In this document: in pieces, positions 27,929 to 37,784 of the stretch | How the letters are laid out: the number at the start of each line of letters is the position of its first letter | Position numbering within the stretch: the stretch's first letter is position 1 | Assembly (NCBI RefSeq): GCF_021530565.1 | Contig: NZ_JAKGBI010000002.1 | Coordinates: forward strand, 1 to 64,000 | Direction: 5' to 3' | DNA: 64,000 nucleotides | From: Pseudoalteromonas sp. SMS1 | Lineage (GTDB): Bacteria; Pseudomonadota; Gammaproteobacteria; Enterobacterales; Alteromonadaceae | Position numbers and translations under genes: made by a program | Notes under the pieces: generated by a model | The model's input: the letters and a program-made list of their open reading frames with translations, nothing else | Database searches by the model: none | Told to the model about the DNA's origin: nothing

Positions 27929-28624
27929 ATGCTAAAAATGAATGATATCAGCAAAATTTATCGTACTGACTTGGTGGAAACACACGCGCTTAGCGGCGTA
28001 AACCTAACAGTTGAAGAAGGCGAGTTCATTGCTGTAACGGGCCCATCGGGATCGGGAAAAACCACTTTCTTAAATATCACAGGGTTGCTTGAAACCTTTG
28101 AAGAAGGGCAATACTTTCTAGACGGTGAAGATGTGAGTCAGTTATCTGATAAACACTTATCTCGCTTACGAAACGAAAAAATAGGATTTATATTCCAAGG
28201 CTTTAACCTGATCTCAGACCTAAACCTCTATGACAATATAGAAGTGCCCTTAATTTTCCGAGGTCTCAATAAGCAAACTCGTAAACAGCGCATTGAAGAA
28301 AGCCTTGAACTCGTTGGCCTTGGCAGTCGAGCCAACCATTTTCCAGCACAATTGAGTGGTGGACAACAGCAACGCGTAGCCATTGCACGCGCACTTGCAG
28401 GAAAGCCACGCTTTTTACTTGCAGATGAACCAACCGGCAACCTCGACACCATGATGGCCCGCCAGGTCATGGCATTATTGCAAGAGATAAACCGTCAGGG
28501 AACCACATTAATTATGGTGACCCATGACAATGAATTAGCACAAAGAGCCCACCGTAACATTCAGATATTAGATGGTCAGTTAAGTGATATTGCCAAAAGT
28601 CAGCTTACTGATTTGGCTGTGTAA
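27929..28624 (+). CDS. ABC transporter ATP-binding protein, MacB/LolD-like
   Basis: A 231-aa ATPase. Walker [10 protein letters not shown] (about residues 38-46), Q-loop [12 protein letters not shown], signature LSGGQQQR (about 138), Walker [13 protein letters not shown] (about 158-169), and H-loop VTHD. The [13 protein letters not shown] and FQGFNLI motifs place it in the MacB/LolD/FtsE group, whose members power mechanotransmission rather than bulk transport through the membrane. AAGGA precedes the ATG and it is 17 bp after the adaptor gene. Its two permease partners follow. Confidence 0.95.
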   Translation: MLKMNDISKIYRTDLVETHALSGVNLTVEEGEFIAVTGPSGSGKTTFLNITGLLETFEEGQYFLDGEDVSQLSDKHLSRLRNEKIGFIFQGFNLISDLNLYDNIEVPLIFRGLNKQTRKQRIEESLELVGLGSRANHFPAQLSGGQQQRVAIARALAGKPRFLLADEPTGNLDTMMARQVMALLQEINRQGTTLIMVTHDNELAQRAHRNIQILDGQLSDIAKSQLTDLAV

Positions 28625-28635
28625 AGGAGGGCACT

Positions 28636-30003
28636 ATGAATGACTTACTTCACCTTGCATGGCAAGGGTTTAGACAAAAATCGAAATTAACATCCTTGAT
28701 GATAGCGAACCTCGTGATCGGCATTACCTTGCTGTTGACCATGGGCACAATCATTGCTCAAAGTGGACACTCCGCAATTTCGCACAAATTGAACCAGCTA
28801 CACCATATCAGCTTGAACTTTATGGATGCTGAGTTTGATAGAAGAAACGCGTTTAGAACACCTCCATTGACGTATCGCGATACTCAAGCATTAACGCACG
28901 CATATCAGCAAGATGATTTTGAACTGGAAAGCTTAAGTTTCAGCTATACGACATCGTTTGTTTTGGATGTAGAAGACGACACGGCAAGACCCATGGATGC
29001 CACCAGTTCAGCTGTGGACAATGCCTTCTTTCCCATGATGCAAATTCCCTTTTTATTTGGCGCTGCGTGGGGTGACAATATGTCAGAAGAGGCAATTATC
29101 GTGCTAGATAAAAAAGCCAATGATCACCTTTTCGCTGGGCAAAACTCAGTAGGCAAGCGTGTCGTTATCAATAATCAGTTACTCGAAGTAGTTGGCGTTG
29201 TAGACTTATCCAGCCACACATACCGCTTTCAAAATATCAGCTTCAGCAACCGGGAAAACGATCTTGCCTTTGTACCGCTGGGCTATGCGATTAACCACAA
29301 CCTGCCCCGTGTCGGTTACATGCCCTGCAAGACGAAAGAAGAACCAGCACGTCCTAGCTACCGTCAAAGTGATATTAACGGGCTAAAAACCGCAGAGTGT
29401 GGCTTTATTCACGCATGGGCCGACGTATCTTTATTGAACAGTGATGAACAGCTTGAGAATTTAACATTGTGGCTCAGAAACTATACAAAGCAGCAAGCTT
29501 CGCAAGGTCGATTCACACACCTTGAGAGCTACTACGTTCAGTCACTAAGGCTATTCCATGACACAATTTATGGGTTTATGGACTGGGAGCGAGTGTACCT
29601 TAACTTTGCCTATTTATTATTTGCCATTACTTTGGTGAATACTGTGGGTATTTTACTGGCTAAAAACCAACATCGCGCTAAGCTGGTGTCTCTTTATCGT
29701 GCCTTGGGTGCCAACCGTGCCTACATTACCCAAATACAAATCATCGAGCTATTTATAGCGGCTTCTATTGCCATCACTCTAGGCCTAGTTGGTGCTCAGA
29801 TTGGTTTGTACGTCATGTATTTACTCGCATTATATCAAATGGATTATGTAGGTGTTGCCGACCAAGTACTCAAACTGTACTCAATGGATATGTTGTTTGC
29901 CCTCAAAGCAGCTGGCGCTATTTATCTGACAATTATAATCGCAGGCTTGTACCCTATCATTAAAGCCAGTCGCATTGCACCAGCTTCACAATTACGAGGG
30001 TAG
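28636..30003 (+). CDS. ABC transporter permease, MacB/FtsX type
   Basis: A 455-aa permease. TM1 is at about residues 19-41, then a periplasmic domain of about 270 residues (MacB_PCD-like, with VGKRVVINNQLLEVVGVVD), then three C-terminal helices (about 324-345, 371-400 and 425-447) of the FtsX domain. The coupling-helix-like segment LVSLYRALGANRAYITQIQIIE is between TM2 and TM3. AAGGAGG precedes the start. It pairs with the next permease to form a heterodimeric transporter. Confidence 0.9.
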   Translation: MNDLLHLAWQGFRQKSKLTSLMIANLVIGITLLLTMGTIIAQSGHSAISHKLNQLHHISLNFMDAEFDRRNAFRTPPLTYRDTQALTHAYQQDDFELESLSFSYTTSFVLDVEDDTARPMDATSSAVDNAFFPMMQIPFLFGAAWGDNMSEEAIIVLDKKANDHLFAGQNSVGKRVVINNQLLEVVGVVDLSSHTYRFQNISFSNRENDLAFVPLGYAINHNLPRVGYMPCKTKEEPARPSYRQSDINGLKTAECGFIHAWADVSLLNSDEQLENLTLWLRNYTKQQASQGRFTHLESYYVQSLRLFHDTIYGFMDWERVYLNFAYLLFAITLVNTVGILLAKNQHRAKLVSLYRALGANRAYITQIQIIELFIAASIAITLGLVGAQIGLYVMYLLALYQMDYVGVADQVLKLYSMDMLFALKAAGAIYLTIIIAGLYPIIKASRIAPASQLRG

Positions 30004-30007
30004 TATC

Positions 30008-31234
30008 ATGGCAATCAAACATATCTTAAAATTGATCTTTAAACACAAGAGTATTTCGCTGTTGATCACTTTGCAAATTGCCATAGCGGTGACCATTGTA
30101 GGCAATACCAGTTTTATCAGCTACCGTACACTCCAAAATTGGCTCATTCCGTCACATATGGCTGAAGAGCAAATTATCAATGTTTACACTCGTGTTTTTG
30201 ATAAAGACTTAGATCAAGGCGCATTAATAGAACGAGACCTACAAAATCTGCGCGCTTTGCCAGAAGTAGAATTCGCAAGTTATGCGGCAAACGAACTCGT
30301 CCTCGCAACGGTTAATGGTCGCAACTTTGTGCACAATAGCTTAGATAGAGAAAAACAAGGTGAGCGCCTTGCTTTATTTGCACAAACACCTCAAGGGGTA
30401 GAAGCGCTGGGCGTAAAGTTAACCCACGGGCGTACTTTCTACGATACCGAATACATGTTCACATCAACGGGACCACAAGCACAACGAGCAAGTGTTGTTG
30501 TAATTAGCAATACACTTGCACAAGCCCTCTTCCCTGAGCAAAATGCACTTGGTCAAACGCTTTTCCTGCACACTGAGCGGCTGCCCTATCAAGTCATTGG
30601 TATTTATGAAGACATGATGCTGGGAGAAAATGCTGTCTACAACAATAGCTGGTACCACTCAGCCATCATTCCTGAAGCGCACTATGGGCAAAATAGTCAA
30701 GTTAACTATATATTGAAAGTACATACCGACGGTTCAAAACGTACGCTTGAAAATATAGAAAACCTGTTGTTCAAAGAAGAAGGCCGCATTGTTAAGCAAG
30801 TCGAATATGCTGCACGTGCTAAAAAACGCCTGTGGGACGGCCGCAGTACTTTTGCGTTTATCATGATGGGGATTAGTGGCATCGCAATTTTGGTAACGGG
30901 TGTCGGGATCATTGCGCTCGTTTCATTTTCTATTTCCGTAAGAACGAAAGAGATAGGTGTACTGCGGGCACTTGGCGCAAGCCAGAATAGGGTTTTACGC
31001 ACACTACTACTTGAAAACAGTATTTTGGCATTTGTTGGAATTGCCGTCGGGCTGTTCGCGGCATTGTGGCTCAACCAGTATTTTGTGACCAATTTGAGGA
31101 TCCAAGGTCTGATTGTGCCATGGCTCGCTGCAATTGTTGCGATTGCCGTTTGGCTGCTAAGTGCTTGCGCTGTCTATATTCCGGCTCGTAAAGCCGCTAA
31201 GATAGCCCCTGCTCAAGTAACAAAAACGAGTTAA
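30008..31234 (+). CDS. ABC transporter permease, MacB/FtsX type
   Basis: A 408-aa second permease half. TM1 is at about residues 16-38, with a periplasmic MacB_PCD-like domain (LGQTLFLHTERLPYQVIGIYED) and a C-terminal FtsX domain with the strongly conserved SVRTKEIGVLRALGASQNRVL followed by TM helices to PARKAAKIAP. The ATG at 30008 has GAGG nearby and lies 4 bp past the stop of the first permease, so they are translationally linked. After the stop, a GCCAGTAC/GTGCTGGC stem (31248-31268, one G-T pair) lies before the regulator gene and might tune expression between the transporter and regulatory halves. Confidence 0.9.
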   Translation: MAIKHILKLIFKHKSISLLITLQIAIAVTIVGNTSFISYRTLQNWLIPSHMAEEQIINVYTRVFDKDLDQGALIERDLQNLRALPEVEFASYAANELVLATVNGRNFVHNSLDREKQGERLALFAQTPQGVEALGVKLTHGRTFYDTEYMFTSTGPQAQRASVVVISNTLAQALFPEQNALGQTLFLHTERLPYQVIGIYEDMMLGENAVYNNSWYHSAIIPEAHYGQNSQVNYILKVHTDGSKRTLENIENLLFKEEGRIVKQVEYAARAKKRLWDGRSTFAFIMMGISGIAILVTGVGIIALVSFSISVRTKEIGVLRALGASQNRVLRTLLLENSILAFVGIAVGLFAALWLNQYFVTNLRIQGLIVPWLAAIVAIAVWLLSACAVYIPARKAAKIAPAQVTKTS

Positions 31235-31285
31235 AAAATAATAATTAGCCAGTACATTAAGTGCTGGCATCAGAGTAACGACGTT

Positions 31286-32623
31286 ATGCAACATAGAATA
31301 CTTGTTATCGATGACAACCGAGATGTTATCAAAGCCCTTAAACTGCTCTTTTTGCTCAATGATATAGACTGTGACGGCGCAACCTCTCCAGAGCAAGGGC
31401 TTGATATGCTAAAAACATCTTCCTATGACCTTGTCATTCAAGACATGAACTTTAGCTTGGATACAACCTCAGGCGTCGAAGGTAAAGCCCTGTATCAAGA
31501 TATCCGACAGCTCAATTCCGATTTACCTATAATTCTGCTCACCGCATGGGGTAATCTAGAAATGGCTGTCGAACTCATCAAAGATGGTGCAGCCGACTAC
31601 TTAGAAAAACCATGGCGTGAAGAAAAGCTACTTGCATCAGTCAATCAGCTGATGGAAATGTACCGATTAGAAAAGGCACAATTTAAGCAGCAAAAGCAGT
31701 CGCTGGCACGCACGACGAAGTTAGCCGATAAGTTTGATCTTGCGGGCCTTGTATACGCAGATCCTGCCATGCTCAGTTTACTCGAAGTCGCCACGCAAGT
31801 TGCCCACTCTGATGCCCCAATCTTAATCACTGGTCCAAATGGCGCAGGAAAAGAAAAGATAGCCGAGGTCATTGTCGCCAATAGCCCTTATAAAAACGCA
31901 CCGTTTATCAAAGTCAATGCAGGAGCCCTGCCTGCTGACTTAATCGAGGCGGAACTATTTGGTGTCGTCAGTGGCGCCTACACAGGCGCAACAAAAAGCC
32001 GCATTGGCCGCTTTGAAGCCGCTGACGGAGGCACATTATTTTTAGATGAAATAGGGAACTTACCACTTTCAGGTCAGCAAAAACTGTTAAGAGTATTGCA
32101 AACGGGTGAATTCGAACCTGTGGGCAGTAGCCAGACTAAAAAAGTAAAAGTACGCGTCATAAGTGCCACCAATGCCGAGCTCTCTAAGGCTATTTTACAA
32201 GGGAAATTTAGAGAAGATTTGTACTATCGGCTCAACATGATTGAGCTTAACTTGCCACCATTGACTGAACGACCCGAAGATATCCTCCCCCTTGCAAAGC
32301 ATTTTATCGGCGAAGACAAACAACTGAGTTCGGGCGCTATACAAACCCTAAAGCGATATAATTGGCCGGGTAATGTACGAGAACTGCAAAACGTGATAGG
32401 CAGAGCAAAGCTGCTCGCGCAGGGTAATATCATTGAGTCAGGTGACCTAGGGCTCAATATCAAACAATCAAGTAGTGCAGCAGCATCTGAATTTACCGCC
32501 CAGGATATTCAGGCTGCGTTGAGTTCCCATGATGGAAATGTAACGCATGCAGCTAAGAGTCTGGGGCTAAGCCGACAAGCAATGTATAGGCGAATGGATA
32601 AATTTGGAATTGAACGCGAATGA
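31286..32623 (+). CDS. sigma-54-dependent response regulator, NtrC family
   Basis: A 445-aa activator. A receiver domain spans residues 1-120 with phospho-acceptor D53 (VIQDMNF), T/A and K sites (LLTAWGN; YLEKPW). The AAA+ domain (about 155-380) has a Walker A variant GPNGAGKEK and the sigma-54 contact loop GAYTGA (about 230; GAFTGA in most members), plus FLDEIGNLPLSGQQKLLRVLQ. A C-terminal Fis-type helix-turn-helix is at about 410-445 (THAAKSLGLSRQAMYRRMDKF). It overlaps the kinase gene by 4 bp (ATGA), so the pair forms a two-component system. Confidence 0.94.
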   Translation: MQHRILVIDDNRDVIKALKLLFLLNDIDCDGATSPEQGLDMLKTSSYDLVIQDMNFSLDTTSGVEGKALYQDIRQLNSDLPIILLTAWGNLEMAVELIKDGAADYLEKPWREEKLLASVNQLMEMYRLEKAQFKQQKQSLARTTKLADKFDLAGLVYADPAMLSLLEVATQVAHSDAPILITGPNGAGKEKIAEVIVANSPYKNAPFIKVNAGALPADLIEAELFGVVSGAYTGATKSRIGRFEAADGGTLFLDEIGNLPLSGQQKLLRVLQTGEFEPVGSSQTKKVKVRVISATNAELSKAILQGKFREDLYYRLNMIELNLPPLTERPEDILPLAKHFIGEDKQLSSGAIQTLKRYNWPGNVRELQNVIGRAKLLAQGNIIESGDLGLNIKQSSSAAASEFTAQDIQAALSSHDGNVTHAAKSLGLSRQAMYRRMDKFGIERE

Positions 32624-33948
32624 AACTTAATTGGTGTTCACTTTCTGGCAAAATGGCTTGCTTTAGTGCTGGGTTTGTTTTGATACTGGTGGCGATGCAG
32701 TTTGGGCTTACCTTACTTGGTGTACCTTTTGAAATTGCGACGGGAGTATCATTACTATTGGTTCTTCCGGTTGTTTTTGTTTGCTGTGAGATGGTTTTTC
32801 GACAACATAAACGAGCCATAGATACACTCACTAATGGACTAAAGAGCATTCAAGATGGTGACTTCTCAATTCGGCTTTCAGCTCAACACAGTGCTGATTT
32901 AAAAGAGGCACTTGTAATGTATAACAAGCTAGCCCAAAGCATAAAACAGCAACGTCAATCGATAAATCAACGAGAACTCTTACTCGATAGTATTGTTCAA
33001 GCCTCTCCTATGGGCATTGTTTTACTCGACACCTTTCATCACATTGTGTATTTCAATAATGAAGCCACTCAACTATTGCAACGTCCCAAGCTCGATGGCA
33101 TACCTTTGCATCAGTGCGTAGACAAATTACATCCCAATTTGCAAAGGGCTATTGCAGAGCGGCAAACAGGGCTTGTCAGTTTTGAGCAAAATGACCGTAA
33201 ACAAAGTTATTACTTAAGCTTTAAAAAGGTTATGTTGAATCAAAAGCACCATCAACTCTTGGTTTTTAAGAATGTTTCCAATGAATTGATTCAAGAAGAA
33301 ATCAACATGTGGAAAAATGCGATTCGTTTGATTAGCCACGAATTGAACAATTCTCTCGCACCAATTAGCTCCCTTACTACTTCGGCAAAAACGATGGTAG
33401 AACAAGGCAAACATTTAGATATGTTGCCAGATATTTTGCACACCATCGACCAGCGTACTACGCATTTAAGTTCATTTATCGCAAAGTATGCACAATTTGC
33501 GAGGTTGCCTAAACCTAATATGAACTATCATGAGCTTACACCTCTTTTTGAACAAGTGCGCCAGCTCTATCCGTTTCAATTATTGGCGCCCTTGCCAGCT
33601 GAACGCGCCTTTTTCGACTTAGCTCAAATGGAACAGGTATTGATCAATATTCTAAAGAACGCACATGAGTCAGGCAGTAAATCCGACGACGTCGCAATCA
33701 AGGTCGTCAAAGATTATGCTCGCCTTCGAATCGCTGTTGTTGATCGCGGCTCTGGGATCCTCGATGGTAACCACCATCAGGCTTTACTGCCTTTTTACTC
33801 AACAAAAACGAATGGGACAGGTTTAGGTTTAAGTCTTTGCAATGACATTATATACGCACATCAAGGTCACATTAAGCTCAAAAACCGCCAGCAAGGAGGG
33901 TTAATGGTTGAATTTGATATCCCGTTGCAGGACACTACTACCATATAA
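32620..33948 (+). CDS. sensor histidine kinase
   Basis: A 442-aa membrane kinase. Two N-terminal helices (about residues 10-32 and 40-62) with almost no periplasmic loop suggest sensing in or near the membrane. A HAMP-like segment (about 65-110) and a PAS domain (about 120-220, ASPMGIVLLDTFHHIVYFNNEA) follow. The H-box is LISHELNNSLAPISSL (phospho-His about 241); the ATPase domain has NILKNAHES (N-box), VDRGSGI (G1) and GTGLGLSLC (G2). This class (NtrY-like) pairs with NtrC-type regulators, consistent with the preceding gene. Confidence 0.93.
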   Translation: MKLNWCSLSGKMACFSAGFVLILVAMQFGLTLLGVPFEIATGVSLLLVLPVVFVCCEMVFRQHKRAIDTLTNGLKSIQDGDFSIRLSAQHSADLKEALVMYNKLAQSIKQQRQSINQRELLLDSIVQASPMGIVLLDTFHHIVYFNNEATQLLQRPKLDGIPLHQCVDKLHPNLQRAIAERQTGLVSFEQNDRKQSYYLSFKKVMLNQKHHQLLVFKNVSNELIQEEINMWKNAIRLISHELNNSLAPISSLTTSAKTMVEQGKHLDMLPDILHTIDQRTTHLSSFIAKYAQFARLPKPNMNYHELTPLFEQVRQLYPFQLLAPLPAERAFFDLAQMEQVLINILKNAHESGSKSDDVAIKVVKDYARLRIAVVDRGSGILDGNHHQALLPFYSTKTNGTGLGLSLCNDIIYAHQGHIKLKNRQQGGLMVEFDIPLQDTTTI

Positions 33949-33995
33949 AGGATTTGCACCTGTCTTTACGTTTGGGTGCCTTCACGGGAAAGACT

Positions 33996-35090
33996 ATGAC
34001 ACCAATATACCGCCAGGGAATTGCATGTATAAGTTTGCTAATACTGATGGGTTGCCAAGCAACACCCAAACTTGACATCAAACAAGTACAAAAACCACCG
34101 GCACCCTGCTGGTTGCAATCACCGGTTAGTCAAAATCAAGTGGGTTTTATCGGTACTGCAGCACCTTTAAGCGCAACACAATATGGTTCAATCATCGCCA
34201 GCAGACAACGTGCATTAACATCACTGATCACACATTATAAACTGCCACTCATTGAACTGGAAACCAACAAAGTGACTCACACAGCGTCGAAAATCACGCT
34301 GAACAATGGAAAAGAAGTCTACTTTTCAGAGCCATACTCAACCGCTGATACACTATATAGCTACGCCAGCACCACGCCGATAAAAACCAATAAACAGTGT
34401 CTCGAAGTTCAATGTAATTTTGTCCAATGTCAACCATCATGGTTGTGTCAAGGTGCCCAAAATAGTGTTATAGGCGTGAGCTATTATACCGCTTTTGCCC
34501 ACCAAAAGCTCCCAATGAGTGCGCATAATGCTAAGACACTTGCCGGCTATCTTGCACAGGCTAGAGTTAACATGAATGAACAATTAAGTGAAAGCTTCAA
34601 AACGAATGAGCTAGCAGATAAGCAACATGCCTTTACGCTCTCTCGCCAGGGAGATATCACTGGAAGCAAGTTTGAAGAACAGCTGCTTATGACAAATAGC
34701 TGTAACTATGGTTCAACACTTTTTGCAAACTATCAACTCTCAGAAAAAGTCACCCCTACGGTACAGCCCATTAATTGGCGAGACAAACAGTTGCACGAGG
34801 GTAAAAGCGTTGTGTTGGGGAATTTTGGTGAAAATGGCACAATTGCGCCTGATAATTTGTTAAGCAGTGCCATTAAATACGCAATACGAGATGCATTAGT
34901 TGAACTTGCCAAAGTTAAAGGTGTAGAGGTGTCATCTCACAGTACACTCGTGCAAAACAATGGCCGATACTACTTGAATCACGCACATTACACCATTCAA
35001 CAAACCGTATCAGGTCGATTGCTCGATATTCAAATAAACTATAAAGACGGTCTGCCAAACGTCTATGTTTGGTTACTTGAAGAGAGCTGA
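33996..35090 (+). CDS. putative lipoprotein, LPP20-like, 364 aa
   Basis: A predicted lipoprotein with signal peptide and lipobox LILMGC (Cys about residue 20), so it is anchored in the outer or inner membrane. The mature part begins with a Pro-rich PPAPCWLQSPVS segment. The CWLQSPV...VGFIGTAAP region resembles LPP20/FlgO-type lipoproteins. The C-terminal half includes AIKYAIRDALVELAKVKGVEVS, also FlgO-like. I use the ATG at 33996 because it places the signal peptide at the N-terminus; a TTG at 33954 has AAAGGA only one base away. Last gene of the operon; function unknown. Confidence 0.7.
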   Translation: MTPIYRQGIACISLLILMGCQATPKLDIKQVQKPPAPCWLQSPVSQNQVGFIGTAAPLSATQYGSIIASRQRALTSLITHYKLPLIELETNKVTHTASKITLNNGKEVYFSEPYSTADTLYSYASTTPIKTNKQCLEVQCNFVQCQPSWLCQGAQNSVIGVSYYTAFAHQKLPMSAHNAKTLAGYLAQARVNMNEQLSESFKTNELADKQHAFTLSRQGDITGSKFEEQLLMTNSCNYGSTLFANYQLSEKVTPTVQPINWRDKQLHEGKSVVLGNFGENGTIAPDNLLSSAIKYAIRDALVELAKVKGVEVSSHSTLVQNNGRYYLNHAHYTIQQTVSGRLLDIQINYKDGLPNVYVWLLEES

Positions 35091-35105
35091 GTCATCGAGA
35101 ATCAA

Positions 35106-35137
35106 CTCAGTAAGGTGCCAAAATGTCCCTTACTGAG
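35106..35137. terminator. bidirectional terminator hairpin
   Basis: A perfect 10-bp stem CTCAGTAAGG / CCTTACTGAG with a 12-nt loop lies between the convergent lipoprotein and subtilase genes. The following bases are not a strong U-tract on either strand, so efficiency is uncertain. Confidence 0.6.
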
Positions 35138-35149
35138 CTCCTTGCGAAG

Positions 35150-37030
35150 TTACCTTCCACCGCTACACATTAAGCTCAATCCTCTACAGCTATAACTAAC
35201 CTCTTCTTCCTCTAAACCAGAGAAATCCAAAATACTGTAACCACCATCTGTTGGCGTAGAATGAGATGAGTTGCTCGTATCGCACTCCCCCTCTACTTGC
35301 CACATAGCAGGTGAATTCGTTGGGCTCATATTTTTATTCCAATAATGCGCAGTGTATATGATGCCATTAAACGTAACCCGCTCTCCACCTGAATATGGTT
35401 TGTTTTGATACCACTCCTGAGGACACGCCGGGGCTCTGCCTGCATGCAAATATTCAAGCGCTTTGGCAAAATTAGGCAGGCCGTATCCATACACATTGTC
35501 TTGTCCTGACGTGCCTAAATCGTAACTCGTCTCTTTAATGGCATTAATAATTTGCGTGCGACTCCACTGAGGGTTTTGAGACCAAAGTCGCGCAATGCCA
35601 CCAGAGATGATCGCAGTCGCTTGGGATGTGCCAGCACCTACCACATAATTACTGTGGTAACTGTCTAGCTTTAATGTGACATTTGAAAAGTCGCTGACAC
35701 CGGGCCATTGATGAACCAATAAGGTTGGAAACTCAGTGTAATGATCTAGCCCACCCACATAACCTACTGTACTGTGGGGATAATTGACGACCATTACCTT
35801 ACCACCCGCTGATTTACAGCTATTTTCGGCATGATTCAGAGCCACCCGAGTATCGTACGATAATGTGCGATTGGCTCTTTGCAGCTGCGCATCTGCTGTC
35901 GACAATGTGTAGACACATTGCTGAGGTAGCGCGGTTTGCATGGCGTGGCTGTGTATGCCAACGTCTACTTGAGTGTAGCTCAATGGCGCTTCTGCTAATG
36001 CGCCTTGCTGTAACGTCACTTTTTGTATCGCATAGTAACTACGGTTAGCAGTAGAAATAATCTTACTACCAGGCGCGACTAAGTCAATTTCCTGATTCGC
36101 GGGTGAAAAAGATGCTGCAATACCATTCGTATCGAGTGCACCAATAGAAAGTACGTTGTGATAAGACGCAGGGTAATGTAATGCATCATTATGCAAACCA
36201 CTCAACTTCTTTATTTGAGAACCATGGTTTCCAGCGGCTGCAACAAATATTACACCTCTATCATAAGTTAGCCTATCAATAACAGACATCGTCATCGGAG
36301 AGTATTGATCTCCGCTCAACGACATATTGATGACTTTCGCACCTGAGTTAGCACACACTTCAATTGCTTCAATTAAACTGCCACCCGTTATCGATGAGTT
36401 TTTACCATGTGCAGTTCTGATCAGTTTATGTACCTGTAATTTTGCAACCCCTTCACTAAGTGCACCTTTTACGCCGATGCCATTACCTTGTGCTGCAATA
36501 ATCCCCGCCATATGCGTGCCATGACTCAACGCATCCTGATTCCAAAAGCCTGAATAAACACTGTGATATCCATTTATGTCACTTGGTAAGTCAGGGTGTG
36601 CGCTGTCTACACCTGAGTCGATAATACATACTGGAATTTCATTGAGTGCGACAGGTAAGTCGTTTATGCCAGTTGCACGCAACCAATAGGGTTCAAGTTC
36701 ACTCGTATTGAGTGCTTCCAGACTGTGTGTGTGATTACGAAGGTAATCGAGAGAGTTATTACTTAGCGACAAACCATAATCAGGTTCAAGTACGACCCCT
36801 GCAATTTGTTCTAACCCACTTACCTGCTGAGCAGATAAGTAGCCTTGTGCGATAAAGTTATCGCCATTACGCCCAATCACTTTTAAAGAGCTAAGTACAT
36901 TGGATGAAATTTGACCCTGGGCATACTCAACCAAATAATCGCCACTGGCACCTTGCGCATGTACAGATGCCATCAGACTCAGTCCTGCTGAAACACCAGC
37001 GATTAAAAAACTTTTCTTCGAACAGACCAT
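35150..37030 (-). CDS. secreted S8 (subtilisin-like) serine peptidase with carbohydrate-binding-like domain
   Basis: A 626-aa exported protease. Signal peptide at residues 1-25. The catalytic triad is seen as D in CIIDSGVDSAHPDL (about 136), H in SHGTHMAGIIA (about 172) and S in GAGTSQATAIISGG (about 468). A protease-associated-like insert (about 330-440) separates the last two. After the catalytic domain, ACPQEWYQNKPYSGG...YTAHYWNKN is a carbohydrate-binding module of the CBM5/12 (chitin-binding) type, then a Ser/acidic tail ending in a Cys-containing segment. AGGAGG precedes the ATG at 37030. It is divergent from the Lon-like/nSTAND gene. Confidence 0.9.
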   Translation of the reverse strand: MVCSKKSFLIAGVSAGLSLMASVHAQGASGDYLVEYAQGQISSNVLSSLKVIGRNGDNFIAQGYLSAQQVSGLEQIAGVVLEPDYGLSLSNNSLDYLRNHTHSLEALNTSELEPYWLRATGINDLPVALNEIPVCIIDSGVDSAHPDLPSDINGYHSVYSGFWNQDALSHGTHMAGIIAAQGNGIGVKGALSEGVAKLQVHKLIRTAHGKNSSITGGSLIEAIEVCANSGAKVINMSLSGDQYSPMTMSVIDRLTYDRGVIFVAAAGNHGSQIKKLSGLHNDALHYPASYHNVLSIGALDTNGIAASFSPANQEIDLVAPGSKIISTANRSYYAIQKVTLQQGALAEAPLSYTQVDVGIHSHAMQTALPQQCVYTLSTADAQLQRANRTLSYDTRVALNHAENSCKSAGGKVMVVNYPHSTVGYVGGLDHYTEFPTLLVHQWPGVSDFSNVTLKLDSYHSNYVVGAGTSQATAIISGGIARLWSQNPQWSRTQIINAIKETSYDLGTSGQDNVYGYGLPNFAKALEYLHAGRAPACPQEWYQNKPYSGGERVTFNGIIYTAHYWNKNMSPTNSPAMWQVEGECDTSNSSHSTPTDGGYSILDFSGLEEEEVSYSCRGLSLMCSGGR

Positions 37031-37780
37031 ACCACCTCCTAACAAAGCGATGTTGCTACTTTTATTTATTATTTTGAACTTGTTATATTTTTTTATCTTT
37101 CAACGCTGCAATTGTTCTTACCGGCAAAACAATCCGTTTCAATGTGTCTGTCTCAATCGCACCTTTTCTATAACGCCACACAGCTTTTTAATGTCGCGTT
37201 CTCATGTCGCTTAGTGCTACTTTAAGTACAATCTATACCTAACCCATCCTGCTTTAGACACCTTACTATATAATTGCAAATATCGTGACAGAGACAGGCG
37301 GGATTTTTAACATTATTTAACTAAACAGCCCAACTTGACCAACTCCTTTTTCGCTCTTTTGTTGCTGTTCTTTATTTCATAACCGAAATTCTGCCGTAAA
37401 AAACAAGTTCCCTATACTAACAAACGAAAAATTGATTAAAAAATAACAAAACAAACTCATTCAGCGTAAAAAAGAGCAAAAAAAGGTAGCTTTATAAAAT
37501 ATTTCATAGTAGGAAATTTAAAATCTAAGCTTTATCATGCACTTTACTAAAAAGATGCTTAAAGACAACCGAGAAAATCCCACAAACTTGAATAATATTC
37601 ATAACTATTTGTACGATTTGCTAAATTTAATTTTTTCATCGCAAATGTTATTTTTTGCATTGAATCGAGGTTGTAATAAGAAGTGAGCTGTAGAAAACAC
37701 GATGGTGCGATGACTCTACACGAATTAGTCACAAATCAGTTGCGCACAACAAGCGCAGTACTAAATAATAAGAGCAAAAA
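37031..37780. other. 750-bp AT-rich divergent intergenic region
   Basis: It separates the secreted subtilase from the Lon-like/nSTAND gene and must hold both promoters. It is strongly AT-rich, with several A- and T-tracts (near 37435-37490 and 37625-37660) suggestive of curved or silenced DNA. No consensus promoter, large inverted repeat or insertion sequence was recognised. A short leader ORF at its right end is listed separately. Confidence 0.4.
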
Positions 37781-37784
37781 ATGA
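37710..37784 (+). CDS. possible 24-aa leader peptide coupled to the Lon-like/nSTAND gene
   Basis: An ATG at 37710 opens 24 codons (start MTLHELVTNQLRTTSAVL) whose stop TGA at 37782-37784 overlaps the ATG of the following gene (ATGA). The frame can extend upstream to a GTG at 37683. The downstream gene has only a weak AAGAG site, so translational coupling is plausible. No recognisable family; the codons could be chance. A leader of this sort would make synthesis of the large protein depend on translation of the short frame. Confidence 0.35.
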   Translation: MTLHELVTNQLRTTSAVLNNKSKK

